64,000 nt of DNA from Adineta steineri (Eukaryota > Rotifera > Eurotatoria > Adinetida > Adinetidae): NCBI GenBank assembly GCA_905250115.1, contig CAJNOI010000073.1, positions 382,827 to 446,826 of the forward strand. The letters are read 5' to 3'. This document shows, piece by piece, positions 10,666 through 24,100 of this stretch. Position numbers and translations under genes: made by a program. Position 1 is the first letter of the stretch, and each line of letters begins with the position of its first letter. The notes under the pieces were generated by a model, which did no database searches, was not told where the DNA came from, and worked only from the letters and a program-made list of their open reading frames with translations.

Positions 10666-13600
10666 TTAATGCGGCTGATCAACGGTAGAAACTGTCTCTT
10701 GTGATTGATTTGAAATCAACAAAGGTTGTATTGCCATGGCCAATTGTCGAATCGATGGATTCGTAAATAAAAGACCGATGTCAATATTACTATACACCTG
10801 TTGTCGTATTAATGTAAGGGCACGGATAGCATCTAATGATGTTCCACCGAGCTGACCAAAAGGAACGTCAATAGGCGAAGATTCAATATGGAGAACTTGT
10901 CTGAAAATTTGTTGTAGTTGTTGTTCAAGATTAGTAATTGGTTCATTACTATCATAAGCAGTACCTGATGATAAAATGTCAGGTGGAGGAAGAAGTTTTC
11001 GATCTATTTTTCCATTGGCATTCAAAGGTAGTTTATCAAGTATAATAAAGAGAGATGGAGTCATATGTGATGGTAATTGTGATTGACAATGTTCCCGTAA
11101 TACTTTTTCATTAAGATCAGAACTTTGAACATAAGCAACAAGATGATCATCATCCCATTTAATGACAACACAAGCTAAAATTGACGTGCGAAGTAAGCAT
11201 TGTTCGATTTCACCAAGTTCAATTCGTTGTCCATGCAGTTTGATTTGAAAATCTTTTCGATCGATATAATGAAAAAGACCATTGTTATCCATTCGAACAA
11301 GATCGCCTGTTCGATAGAATAATTCATCATTGATCTCAATAAAAGCTTTCGCTGATAAATCATCACGTCGAAAATATCCAGCAAAAACACCTTTTTCTCC
11401 TACAAACAGCTCACCTCCTTGATTAATAACGACAAATTGTGAGAAACTATCCAACATCAAGCATTGATAATTAGGTAATGAATGCCCAATTGGAATGTCG
11501 ATTATGTCAACACACTTGTCTATGACATGACAAGTGCAATTAACCGTGGTTTCTGCTGGTCCATATGAGTTCCACACAGATGTACTTGAAGGCAAATAGG
11601 CGTGTATTTTCTCAATAAGTTGAACTGTGCTTTTTTCCCCTGAAACATTTTGTTCAAATACCTATATACTGACTAAAATATTTTCCTTACCACCAATATC
11701 AAGAGTACGTAAAGTACTCAAGCTTGAAGAATTATTCTTTTCCACATACTCTAACATATTGTTAATATATGCTGGAACACTTTGTAGATATGAAATTTCT
11801 TTTTTGTTCAATACATTGATTACATATTCAATATCCATATTTCCCTCGGGATGAAGCATTATAATGCCAGCACCAACAGTCAATGCTCCTATGATTTCTT
11901 GAACATGCACATCATATGAACAACTTGCCATTTGTATCATAGTATCTTTGTTTGAGAATAAGTTGATATAAACTAGAGAATCAATACATGCCGTCAAATT
12001 TCGATGACGAATTTGTGCCTAAAGAGCAATGCATAAATAAAAGCTATTGATTTAACAAGATAGTAACATACCCCTTTTGGCATTCCAGTTGAACCACTTG
12101 TAAAAACAAGGTATGCAATATCTTCACACGTTACTAAGACATCAGACAACCGATTTATGTCAACAATATATTCTCTGTTTTCGTTCACCAGAACCGAATC
12201 ATATATGAGTAAGCTAATATCATCATTAAATTTCGTTTTAGTCTGATAGTCAGCAAGAATAAGACGACATTCTGTTTGTTTTATGAGAGTATATGAGCGA
12301 TGCTGTGGATCACGAGGTGATAATGGACAATAAACGCCTCCAACCATTTCAATTGCCATAATACCAATAACCTAATCAAGTTGAATTTCAAAGCAACATA
12401 CAAAATGTATTTCATCAATTAACTTACCATTGATAAACTTCGATCAACACATTGACAAATGACGTCACCTAGAGAGATATGAGATTCTTTGAGAAGATTC
12501 AAAGATAATAATTGAACATAATATAGCAATTCAGAATATGTCAAAGATTGATCATCCAATTCAACAGCTAGTTTTTGTGGATGTTTCATTACTTGACAAA
12601 CAAATGTATGATGAATACAAGTACTAGAAGGCAATGATGTTTCTGTATTATTCATTGATTGCATGAGTACTCCTTCATTTGGTAATGTTAATGATATTTC
12701 ATAGATTGATTTATTCATTTGATTATCAACAGATGTAAATAGCTGATTTAAGATTAAATGAAATCGTTGAGATATTTTATTAATTGTTTCTACATTAAAT
12801 AAATCAAGTGATGCATCGATTGTGCATGAGAGTTGATTACTATTGAGATCATATTGAATTATAAGTAAGAAATCATACTTATTTGTAATCTCATTATCAT
12901 TAATATTCATTGTAAAAGGTATGGAAGAAAGTTGGCTATCACTAATCATTATTAGTTTATTATCACTTCTTGTCATAGTTGATAGAAATTCAAATGATAT
13001 GTCAAGAAACGCAGGTTTTGATACATTTGGATGTTGATTGAGAATACGTTGCAGAGGAAAATAAGAATATCTCATACTATTCGTTGTTGTCTCTCCTACA
13101 TGCTCAAGTAGTTGGTGGAAAGACCAATGAGGATCTAATTGACATCGTAATGGAATAATATTCTCAAACAGGCCAATAATAGATTTTAGTTCATCTCTAT
13201 AACGATTGTCGATATTCATTGCAATACTTAAATCTTTTTCTCCGTTCGTTAATTTAAATAAGAAGACAAAGTAAGTAGCAAGTGCTACATGTTCATGTTT
13301 GATATTGTCTGATGATGCATAGTTAAGAAACTGATGGGAAAGATCTTGGCCAAAATCGAAAGAGACAGATGTTNNNNNNNNNNGATGATGCATAGGTAAG
13401 AAAATGATGTGAAAGATCTTGGCCAAAATCAAAAGAGATTGATGTTGTCTGATCAGTTCGATGTTGATTCATAAGACGATATCGATCATATGGTAATGAT
13501 AAAGATTGATCGAGATGACAATCACGAAGAGTATTAAACCAAAATAAACTTGCAGCAGTCATCGACATTTGATTTTTGACTTCTGAGCATTCCTGAATGG

Positions 13601-15167
13601 TAGTTGTGCATGAGTCAGACGAAGCTATATGCGCGTTGTCGAATTGATGAATAAGATTTTCATCATTTGAAAGAACAATGGATAGTTTATAGATAGGTTC
13701 ATCGATCATGGAAGAACAAAAGAGTTGTGTAAGCATATATTGAAAGCGGTTTGCAAGTTCATTAACAATAGCCTGATTCTCAAAGACTTCAACTGCACAG
13801 TCAATAACACATTCTGTAGTTCGCGCATGATGTTCATGTGCTATTGTTACACTCATATCGAATGTAGCTAATCCATTACTGTGACTTCGATCTCGGTCAT
13901 GGTATAGGCCAATAATTGAATCTTTATCTAAAGTTAATTCCGCTGTAGTCTTTTGTGTCACAGATGACATTAAAGAGACATATTGAAAGAATGTTGAAGG
14001 CAATCTCTGATGTTTTTGTTTATCGTATAGAGTAATAATCTCTTGGTATGGTAGAGACGCATGTTCCAGAATATCAGTACTTAATTGTTGCACTTTTTGC
14101 ACGAAATGATTAAATGATTTATTTGGCTCAACTTGTATTCGATATGGTAGAATATTAACAAACATCCCGATCATTTCTTTTGTTTCTTGATTAAAGCGAT
14201 TAGCTGCAACACTTGCTACACATAGGTCATCTTCATCATTGAGTAAGTTAAATAAGAATGCATAGAAGGAGGCGAATGATAGTGAAAACATAGTAATGTT
14301 ATTGGATGAAGCAAACATCATCATGTTGTCGACAACTCGTTGATCAAAGGAAAATACAGTCGAATAACCACGACCAGAACGAGTTTGATCATGTTTACTT
14401 TCGTTAGGCGCCAAGCTTTGTATTCGATTCCAGTCATAACCATGCATAAGATCGGACCAAAATCGACGTGCCTTATTCATTTTTGAATTGGAATTTGTAT
14501 CAGCTAGCATTGCCTGTTCATACTGAGCAAAGTCTATATACTGTGAAACCAATAATGTTGACTGATGATGTGCGTCATTCCAGTATGCGTGCTTAAATGC
14601 TTTAACGAATGACTTGCTTGAGGTGAGATCAAATGCTATGTGATGGATAGTAAAAACAATAAGATCATTTTCATGTAATAAATGATCATGTTTTTCATCA
14701 CCTCGCTCTACTAGGTGGCATTTTACGACTCTTCCCGTCTCTACATCAAAATGTTTGCTAATGGATTCATCTGTTAATAGGCTATCCAGTTGTTCCGCTG
14801 TCGATATTCCTCGTGAATGTTGGAATAAGTAAATATCATCGGCAACAGGTTGTATATATTGTTCAATCTGATTCGTTACTGGATTAAAACGAACAGCGGT
14901 ACGGAGAACTGTATGTTGTTCAATTACTGAACGTAAGGCCGAGCGTATACGTTGAACTGAGAGTGAGCCTTGTTTGATTATTAATGGAACTACAATATTG
15001 TAGACAGATAGATCGGAAGCATGAAAGTATAATTGTTCATGAAACCAAATTCTTTGTTGACCAAACGATGCTATACCTTCTGTTCGACGTGAAATCGGAA
15101 GCCGCTGTTCTCTCTGCACAGTCGATCCTTTTGTTACAGCCGCTGCTAGTTTCGTACGTGAAAACAT
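10666..15167 (-). CDS. Nonribosomal peptide synthetase, C - partial C - A - T
   Basis: Four visible exons: 15167-12428 (holding a 10-N gap), 12371-12072, 12018-11691 and 11639-10666, with introns of 51-56 bp. Start is the ATG at 15167 (MFSRTK). The first condensation domain is complete, with ASFGQQRIWF and the catalytic HHIAFD at residues ~175-180. A second condensation domain follows but has only its C-terminal lobe, from TAASLFWFNTLRD on, without HHxxxD. Then comes an adenylation domain: LTYSELL, LVFTSGSTGMPKG, NSYGPAETT, YRTGDLVR, LHGQRIELGEIE and NANGKIDRK. A carrier domain with LGGTSLDAI keeps the phosphopantetheine serine. No thioesterase or reductase follows. Role: activates one amino acid and condenses it with an acyl donor. 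It sits 3' of, and co-directional with, the PKS. An exact length cannot be given across the gap (about 1,425 residues). Confidence 0.9.
13310..13445. other. 10-N assembly gap in the NRPS with a duplicated flank
   Basis: N run at 13374-13383. The ~60 bases on each side are near copies of each other: both carry GATGATGCATAG...AAGATCTTGGCCAAAATC...GAGA...GATGTT, with about 8 differences. Both encode SFDFGQDLSH. The two contig ends therefore overlap but differ, as expected if two alleles or homoeologous copies were joined. The reading frame changes across the gap as written but would be continuous if the overlap were collapsed. Confidence 0.85.
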
Positions 15168-18100
15168 CGGTGACAAATAGATCGAATAATATCGATTAAT
15201 TATTTATGTAAAATAAGTAATGTATAAAAATCTTCAAAACATATAAAGAAGATAAAGAAAACAAAATCTGTACTTCAAAACTTGAAATCAAAACTTCCAG
15301 TAAACTAAATTCTTTGTCAGTATATTAACTAGAAAATCAAAATTGGAGTTTCTGTTATCTGAGACGCCAAAATTTTATTTATCATATTCATGCAGGCTTA
15401 TTACTAGTATTCTTCTCCATGATATACGACAGGTCTTGCCGTTTACTATATAATTTGATGAGACTGTCAAACTATTGGGAAATATTCAGAGATTGACTAA
15501 TAGATGAACATATTTGAGTGCTTTTTCTTTTTCAAAATACATTTGAAACTATCCTCTTACGTAGGAATCATGATGAATATCTCTACTATTAATTTCCTGG
15601 CTACTTTCATTTACATTTGAAAACAGGAGACGATCAAACATTTTTATGCTTTTTAATTGTTGTTGTGATAATTGAGTGTAGGTATGAGCAAAGGCGAAGG
15701 TGAAAGAGAGATACTCTAACTCTCGCTCAAATCTCATATGCTCAGATCTACATTCGATTTTCTCATTTATAACGGAAACCGAAAAAGTCTATCTTTCTCT
15801 TGTTACAGAAAAACGAACTTTCAAGAGTAAGAAAAAATCATTTTAGGAATTGACACTTATCACAGTTTAAAAGAATATTCTTTTCAGTCACTGTATACGG
15901 GTTTGATATCAGTGAAACATACGATTCACTAAATCTCCAAGCACTGAAAATGCTCATTGGATCTAATCTCCGAGGCAAAACTGATCATTTCGATCCAAAC
16001 CTGCGTTCGACCAACACCAAACAATTGGAGTAAACGAGATTTGCACGAAGGAAAAACAGGGCGATCTTATTCCGATGTAAGGTATAACTGAGACTTGACG
16101 TTTCACTTTTAACCCCATGATAAATAAAGACGCATACAAATTATTTTCCTTTATATAAACCACCTTAGTGAAGGAAAAACATCTCCTTCTGACTCAGAAA
16201 ATCAAACTTCAAAATTCTAAAAAGTAATCATAGATCCGAATTTTTCATCCTTGAAAATAGTGATCATATACTATTATAAATGTTTTTTTTGTCCGTTGAC
16301 TGTGACTGGTATCCAATACGCTTCATTTCAATATGATAATACCAAACGAAAGAAGTACTATTACTACCATTCTTACTATTCATTTTCACTATACTACATG
16401 AGACATTATCATACAAAAGGTATATATAACATACAGTGATTTAGGTATAAAATAGTTATGTATATATTAACTAGTCTATAGTGTGTGATATCATCGAAAG
16501 TTTCCTTGGCTTGAGTAGATTATAAACATATAGTTATGATGTCCTTAGCGTAAGCATACGTCGAATTTTTAACAGACGTAGTGATTTTCTATTATAGTGG
16601 ATTTACTCAAAATTCGACTCATACTCATGTCAAAGGCAGCAGAACTCTATGATTATAATCTATTCTAATAGAGAAAATAGTCTATGATATAATAAATCAT
16701 AGATTAGCTAACATATACATATATCCAGTCAACTGGTATTGGTGTATAACTAACGTACAGAAAAATAAACAGTGTTCATGATAATAATAGGAAAGAAAAA
16801 CGAATGAAAAAGAGAGTAAGGGACTACATTATATATGGGTGGTATGAGTTACTTATTGATAACATAGCAAACTCACACGCATCATCACATCATCACGTTT
16901 CACAACCGCACAAGAAAAACAGATCAAGCCGTTGTGGTATTGTATTATATAATAGGAAAAAAATATGTTATTTTAAGATTGTTAGTATATAAAATGACTA
17001 ACTAAAGAAAAAACAATTCATAAAACTGTTTCGAGAATAAATATCACACTATAATAAGTAAACATAGAATACTAGACAAGTTGACAGTTTTTGATTACTA
17101 AAAAATTATTTTTATTATTATATTAATGAACAAACCGATCAATTAAGATAAAAGAAAATATCACAGGGGCTAAAACTCACTATTTCAATGTCAATCGATC
17201 GAGATAAACTCATAAAATGAATAGCAAATCCATTGAGGAAATACACACTTTGGTAAAATTACAACTTAAAATATGTCAATATTGATATGTTTATATTTGA
17301 GAAACATTATAAAATATCCATTCAAAGATAATTAGTAAGGAAAACAACTATTTTAATTGCATGATATGGAATTTATTCTACTAGATTCAGATCCAAACTA
17401 AGTAACAGTCATGCTATGAAATATTCGGGAAAATATATTTCAAAAAATAATTGGCAAAGCTTTCTTGTATCATAATTAACTCACATATTAATTAATGTCA
17501 TGATCACAATCCATTTTTCTTTTAACAAATTAATGTATCTGTCACTGTTCTCGATTCATTATACTCATTAATATAGTGGTGAATAGGAATACACCAAATC
17601 CTAAAACTGTAACATAGAGGATGCAGATTTTCGATTTGAAAACTCGTCTAATCTTTAGTTCGTTGATAGCCAATTTTCTTGCTGTGTTTGAAAAAATATC
17701 TTATTTGTACAATACAGGAAGAGTTTTCAGTGTTGTCAAGTTCAATAAAGAAGTTATAGTTCTTGTCTATTGATGATAATTATTAACTCCTATACTACTA
17801 TATCCTACAAAACACATATAAAAAATATAGTTGTTGTTAAACTTCTTTCCACTAGTTTATATAAAAGTTCTCAATAGTCGATAAGTTTCTTTTACTGTTC
17901 GCTATGATAGCGCTCAAATTTTTCTGTCAAAAATATATTAATTAAGCTAAGAAAAAATATTTTCGCGCAATGTTCCATTTTTTAATAAGTAATATTGAAG
18001 AATACTAAGTGTTTTGTAGATTTTCATTGGTCATTTTTCTACTTTTCAGAATTTAAGTTTCTATAAGTACTTATATAGTGTGATATCTTGTAAGTATTAG

Positions 18101-18178
18101 AATTAGTAAATAAAAAAAGAGTTCAAACTAACCCGACCATCAATGTTCAGAGAGTATTAATTAATAACAAATTTAATT
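15168..18178. other. 3-kb spacer between NRPS and PKS
   Basis: No intact gene is recognised. The short open stretches at 15549-15737, 16251-16439 and 16804-16992 have low-complexity or AT-driven composition and no family signature. The segment should hold the NRPS promoter on its left side and the PKS 3' region on its right. Confidence 0.5.
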
Positions 18179-21100
18179 CTAATCATCCAAAAGAATTAAT
18201 CGTACATCGATTATCATTGAATGATTGTTAAGCTGTCTTATCATTTCATGCGCAATGATTTCTTCTTGTTTGTTGCGATTAGCCACTAGATGATAAGGTC
18301 CGCGTGGTTGAATACGACGCATTTGTGAGATCATATTTTGAGCATAAGCAGATGTACTTGTATCCGATATCGTTAACGGTAGTTGAATAGCATAGATGGT
18401 AGCTGACGCTGTTTGACTTTGCTGTTCAGATAATTTGTGCATAAATAGTGCAAAGGACTCGTCAGTATTCGTTATTGCCTGCTCCACGATATAGAAGATA
18501 ATAGAGCTATTGGTTTGAGTCGGACGTTGAATACAAATAATATTTTCTGTACTAGTGTGTATAGAAGTGTTAGATAATTTGATATTATTTTCATCAATCA
18601 GATCAGAGTCTACATTTTGTTCTGTACCAATTGATGTGGTAACTTGTTGTTGATCGTGGAGCTTATTACGTATAACTATTGCAATTCTTTCAATAGAATA
18701 TCCTTGAAGAAGATCAGCTAATGGTATATAGACACCAGTTTCTTGTCCCAACCAATTGTATAGTGAGATAGCAGCTAATGAATCCATGCCTTGACTCACA
18801 AGTGAACGATCAATTAATATACGATCGACACTGACTGCACCTAAGAGACGTACTACAGCTTCCTGAGTTCGCTCAATAATAGTTTCCTTTTGATTCAAGT
18901 CAGAATTAGCCGTACCGTCGATTTTCGATGATATAGATGTGTTGCTGAGCTTCATTTCAACATAGCGTTGCTGTGCGATTTGAGTTAACTGGAATGTTGC
19001 TAGTTTGTGTCGTCTTTCATACAATGTTTGCCAATTAACCGCAAAAATAATAGGACACGGACAAGTATTCTGATGTTTATAAAAATGTTCTATCAATTCA
19101 AATACAATCACTGTTGGTACTAATTCAAAGCCTTGTGTCGTTTGAAAACTTGTTAACCACTCTCGTTGTCTATGAAACATACCAGCACCACTCACTGCTG
19201 GTAAACTGATAGAAAGAGCTGGTAAATTGAGTTTTTGCATACGATAATGAGCAAGAGCATCAAGAAATTGATTACCGGCATTGTAACCGGCAGATGCTAA
19301 TTCAAGGAGATGATTTCGAATTGATGAAAACATAATAAAAAAGTGAAGCGGTGTATGAGTACGTTGTGTTACTTGATGAAGAATCCAAGCACCGCGGGCC
19401 TTTGGTGCAAGAACACGTGCTATATGCTCTTGTGTTAAATTACTGAGAGTATGATCTTCTGCAATAACAGCACTATGAATAATACCTCGAACAGGATAAG
19501 AACTTTGATTCAGTCTCACAATAAGATCATGAACTTGTTGAAAATTTGTCACATCTGCTTGTACAACATCAACATGAGCATTATGTTCATTTACTGCTCG
19601 TTTCAATCGTAACCAGTCATCATATTGTGGATTGGAAGGTTGTTCAAGTTCAACTAAGGTTCGACGACTCATCAGTGCTATTTGTTTAACACCGCGTTTC
19701 TCTATCATCCAACGAGACATTGTCAATCCAAGACCGCCAAAACCACCAGATATTAGAATTGTTCCATTGTTACAGACATTCGAAGGAAACATAATATCAT
19801 TATCTAGAAAAACTCATTAGAAGTGAAGTGAAAAAGAAATAGAGATTACCTTCTGCTAAGTTCTTCGATTTCTTGATATTCAGATGTAGTGGTTGTTCAG
19901 ACAAAGTTAAACGAACAACAGCTTTACCCATCATTTGAGCATTATTGCATCTCATAAAACCTTCAATTACTTCAGATGGTTCATAGATGACCGTCGGCTC
20001 GATTAATTTTAATCTACCTTGAATCAATAAATCAACCATTTCTTGTAGCATCATCCGACACATAGGTAATTGTTGGTCACCAAATGAAGCTAAATCGATT
20101 ACATGAAAACTACAGTCTGAGCGTAAGTCAAATAAAGACAACTGACTCTTATCAAAAATATCTCGTTGTCCCCATTCGACAAAATGACCATGGGAAGCAA
20201 GTAGTTTGACGGATTCTTTTAGAAGTGAACCCGATAATGAATTAATGACAACATCAACACCATTAGGTAGAATACTGCGTACATCATTAACAAAAGAAGT
20301 ATCTCGACTATTGAATACGTATTCAATACCATAATGTTCACGAAGAAAGCGTCGTTTTTCTTCAGTTCCAGCTGTAGCCATAATACGAGCACCAATCCAT
20401 TGACAATACTGAATGCAAATTTGACCAGCACGTCTTGTTGCAGCATGAATGAGAACAGTATGATAAGATTGAAGATGAACACGATATTTGAGTGAATATA
20501 TTACTGTTAAACATGGAGTTGGCATTCCTGATAACTGTTCATCAGTAAGAGGACATTCATGTGGAATACGAATGACTAACGATGAATGAACAATAATATG
20601 CGAATGAAATACACCGTGAGCAGAGAAGCCTACAACATGATCACCCAATTGAAAACTAACAGTAGGACACGCACGTACAACAGTACCAACAAAATCTGAA
20701 CCTGGTTCGGTATCTTGATTAGGTTTTGGTTGATTTTCATCAGATTGTGCAAAAGGACGCGTATGCGGATAAAGACCACGTGATTTGAGTACATCTCGAA
20801 AATTAATACCAACACAATGAACACGAACTTCTACCATACCTGGTAGTAATTCTTTTTCTCTATCTTCTTCAATCCATGTTAATTCAGAAATAAAACGAGA
20901 TTGTGGTACATAAATACGAAATGGTTTTTGATCTGCATCCCGTTTAGGAATAATAGAAATTTGTTCTAGTTTAGATTTCTCTTGTTCATTGTTATCGTCA
21001 TCAATAGATTTTTGCAACATTTCGTAATGCCATGTTATATGTTTGACTTGATTTTCATTCGTGTCAAGATACAGCACAATCTCGGAATTATTGTTTGAAT

Positions 21101-24100
21101 ATCGAGAACTCATCATATGTTGTATTAAAGCATGCACAAATATTGGCTTGTTGATCGATGTCATTGGTGATTGTAGATCAATTAGTTTTAATCGATTTCG
21201 TTCGTATTCAATCATCAAACTTCGTGTAAGCCCAATAATTGGTGATGTGATTATATTGTAATCAGAACCGATATTGAGCTGTGCATGATGCGTGATAACA
21301 AACACAAATGGATAAAAATGAGGAGATTTTGTATGAATTGTTTGAAGAATGAGAGATAGTGTACTGCACATAATCTCTTCATGTTGTTTGAATGCTAAAT
21401 CACCGTTACCATCAAGTAATGTTTGTTCAAGTGGCCATGCAAAAACAATATACAACTGTGTATATGTTGTTATTATTTCTTCAATTGTGGAACGAATTAG
21501 TTCTGTGATTGAACTGCGAATATCAAAAAAACGATAATTTGTACATGGTAAAAATGAGATTATAGTGTGGCCAAGACTTCCAACATCATTTCTGGCAAAG
21601 AGAAGCCATCTTTGATGTTTTCTTTCATCAAGTGTCTGTAATATTTCGTGAGACATCGTTTTCTGTGCTATAATTAGTGTACTTTCAAATTGACTCCATA
21701 TTGGTGTGATAGTTGTAAATCCACCTATTTGTTTTAGAACGGTGACCCATTGCTGGATGTCATTCAAAGCACGAGTATTATTTAACGGTGACCACCATTG
21801 GTCGAGTAGACCTAGTATAAGATCAAAATATAGAGGAACACCAATTAACTCAAACAATAAAAGAAGTCCGTTGGGAGCAAGTAAGCGACGAAGATTGATA
21901 AGAGATTCTGCTAAATCTTCATTTCTTGGAAGTTGATTTGCACCAAAAATAATATCGAATGATTCGATTGGTATTTTGGCAAGTGTTGCACTGTCAAACA
22001 AATCAAGTGTTTGGTCGTATGTAATCGATAAACGAGTTTGATCGGCTAAACGTGTTTCAAATATTTGTTCAGCTTGAGCAAGTTGTGTCGTATCCATATT
22101 CGCATAATGGAGGTCAATCCATAGATCTGTATGATGTGATAAGTTGAGCAACAGATCAAGAATAGGAAGGACATCCGAACATTCACTACTAGCAAACCAA
22201 CATATACGCAATCGATAGTGGCTGAGTGAGCCATAGCTATTTCGTTTATGTTCAACCCGAAGATGTTGATCAATTGCATCAAATATCATTTGTGTTTTAT
22301 TTTCACTCATGATGTTTTTTACTTGTTGTAAAATACGTCCGGTATCATCGTTTCCTAAGAATACATCTAGTCCACTCTGTTGCCCTGTAAAAATTGCTTT
22401 TAATCGCGATCCGTACGTGTTTAATAAGGTCAGAATTGGTTCGAGACGTGAAAAACGCTTGAGCAGTTGCATAAGACAAAGTTGTGTAGAATGAAATGTC
22501 ACTTGTTCGCATAAAAGTGAAGTTAACAAGTGACAAGCACTCAATAAAGGACGATACTGATCATCAACAAGACTTAAATCGAGCTCTTTGAGTGATAATT
22601 GAGCATAATATGCAGCTAGTTTGTTGAACGGTTCAATCGATTCAACCAAATCTTGATTGCTAACAGTATCGATTTTACTATTAAAAATTTTCTCAGGTGA
22701 TGGAAACAAATCAGCTACACTTGTTACTATTGGTGAATCATTCCATACTTGTTTCATAGAATAGTCTTTTATAAGACTATCTATATGTTCTTTATGATCG
22801 ACACTAGGCAAATCAACTGTGATATTTAATTTATCAAAAATAGATTTTTCTAATGTCCATCGACCGGATCGTGTGCCTTGAATTTGTTGAGTAGCAAGAC
22901 CTTCAACTGTACAGATGATTTCTTTTGAAGAAGCGTTTTTGTCACCACTTGAAAGAATCATTATATCACAAGTATGTGCTTGTTCTTGACTCTGACCACA
23001 AACATTATCATTATAATTGCCACGCATTTCAATATTGGAATAAGATAAGCTTTTGTTTGTACTACTAACAAATTTTTGAATACTAATTGGAAGAAATGTT
23101 GTATCAGTGCCAGGTAGTAAAGCTATAAGCGGATGAAAACAAGCATCAAGTACTGATGGATGAAGTAAATAATAAGAAGTAAGATCATTGATTTTATTAA
23201 GATCATTTGAAACTTGAGCTGTAACTGTAGATGTTGTACCTTGTAAGAAGTTCATATTTTGAAATAAAGGTCCAAATTGATAACCTCTTGTTGACGCATA
23301 ACTATAAAAATTGGACGTATCATGTATCGACCATGTTGTATCAAGAATCATATTAGTAGTAAGTATTGCGGTTGTTTTTTGTTGAGTATTATCCATATTA
23401 ACTCGACCATGAGCGTGTAATGTGAATTCATTCAGAGAATATTGACTGAGAGTTTGTTGATCGAGAAAAGAATCAATGAAATCATTACTAGCCATGCCTA
23501 ATGAATGCATACAATCTGAACCGGCTGATGTCCATGGTCGACTGTAGATGGACCATTCACGTTTTGGCATATCAATTTGTGTAAATACTTCTGTCAGTTC
23601 ATGCTGAGTAAGAATGAGTGCTTTGACGAATTTGATTTCTTCTAAAATAATTAAAGATTGATCTTTGTTATCAAATGATGGAAATAACTGTCGATAGCCT
23701 GCTGTGGCTATTTCAAGTAGAGCTGTAGCAGGAAAAAGAAAAGCATCTTGAATTTTGTGGTCTTTCAAATAAGCATGTTGTGGTAGATTGATATTGATAA
23801 GACTTCTCCATGTCGCAGTTGTTTGTCCAGTCAATTGACGAACACCAAGTAAAGGATGAGTTTGAATACGATTAGCTAAACGTTTCATAACTGATTCTTT
23901 TGACTCATACCAACATGAACTAAGATCAAATGCATACAATGGAAAATCATCAAAGAATGCTTCATCTTTGTTTGAAGATAAAATATTTCGAGTATGAAAA
24001 TATTGTTGCCAAATATCAGGTGAAATTGTTAATTGTGCCAGGCTTGTCAATAATGTGATCTGTTCATTTTCTTTTCGTTTTAATGTTGGAAGAATAAGTG

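Noticed and set aside
11662-11690. In-frame stop suggesting a broken NRPS adenylation domain
   Set aside because: The stop lies inside a 51-bp GT-AG intron; splicing restores the GGE motif.
16251-16992. Short plus-strand frames between NRPS and PKS
   Set aside because: Tyr/Lys-rich AT-driven composition, no motifs, no splice context.
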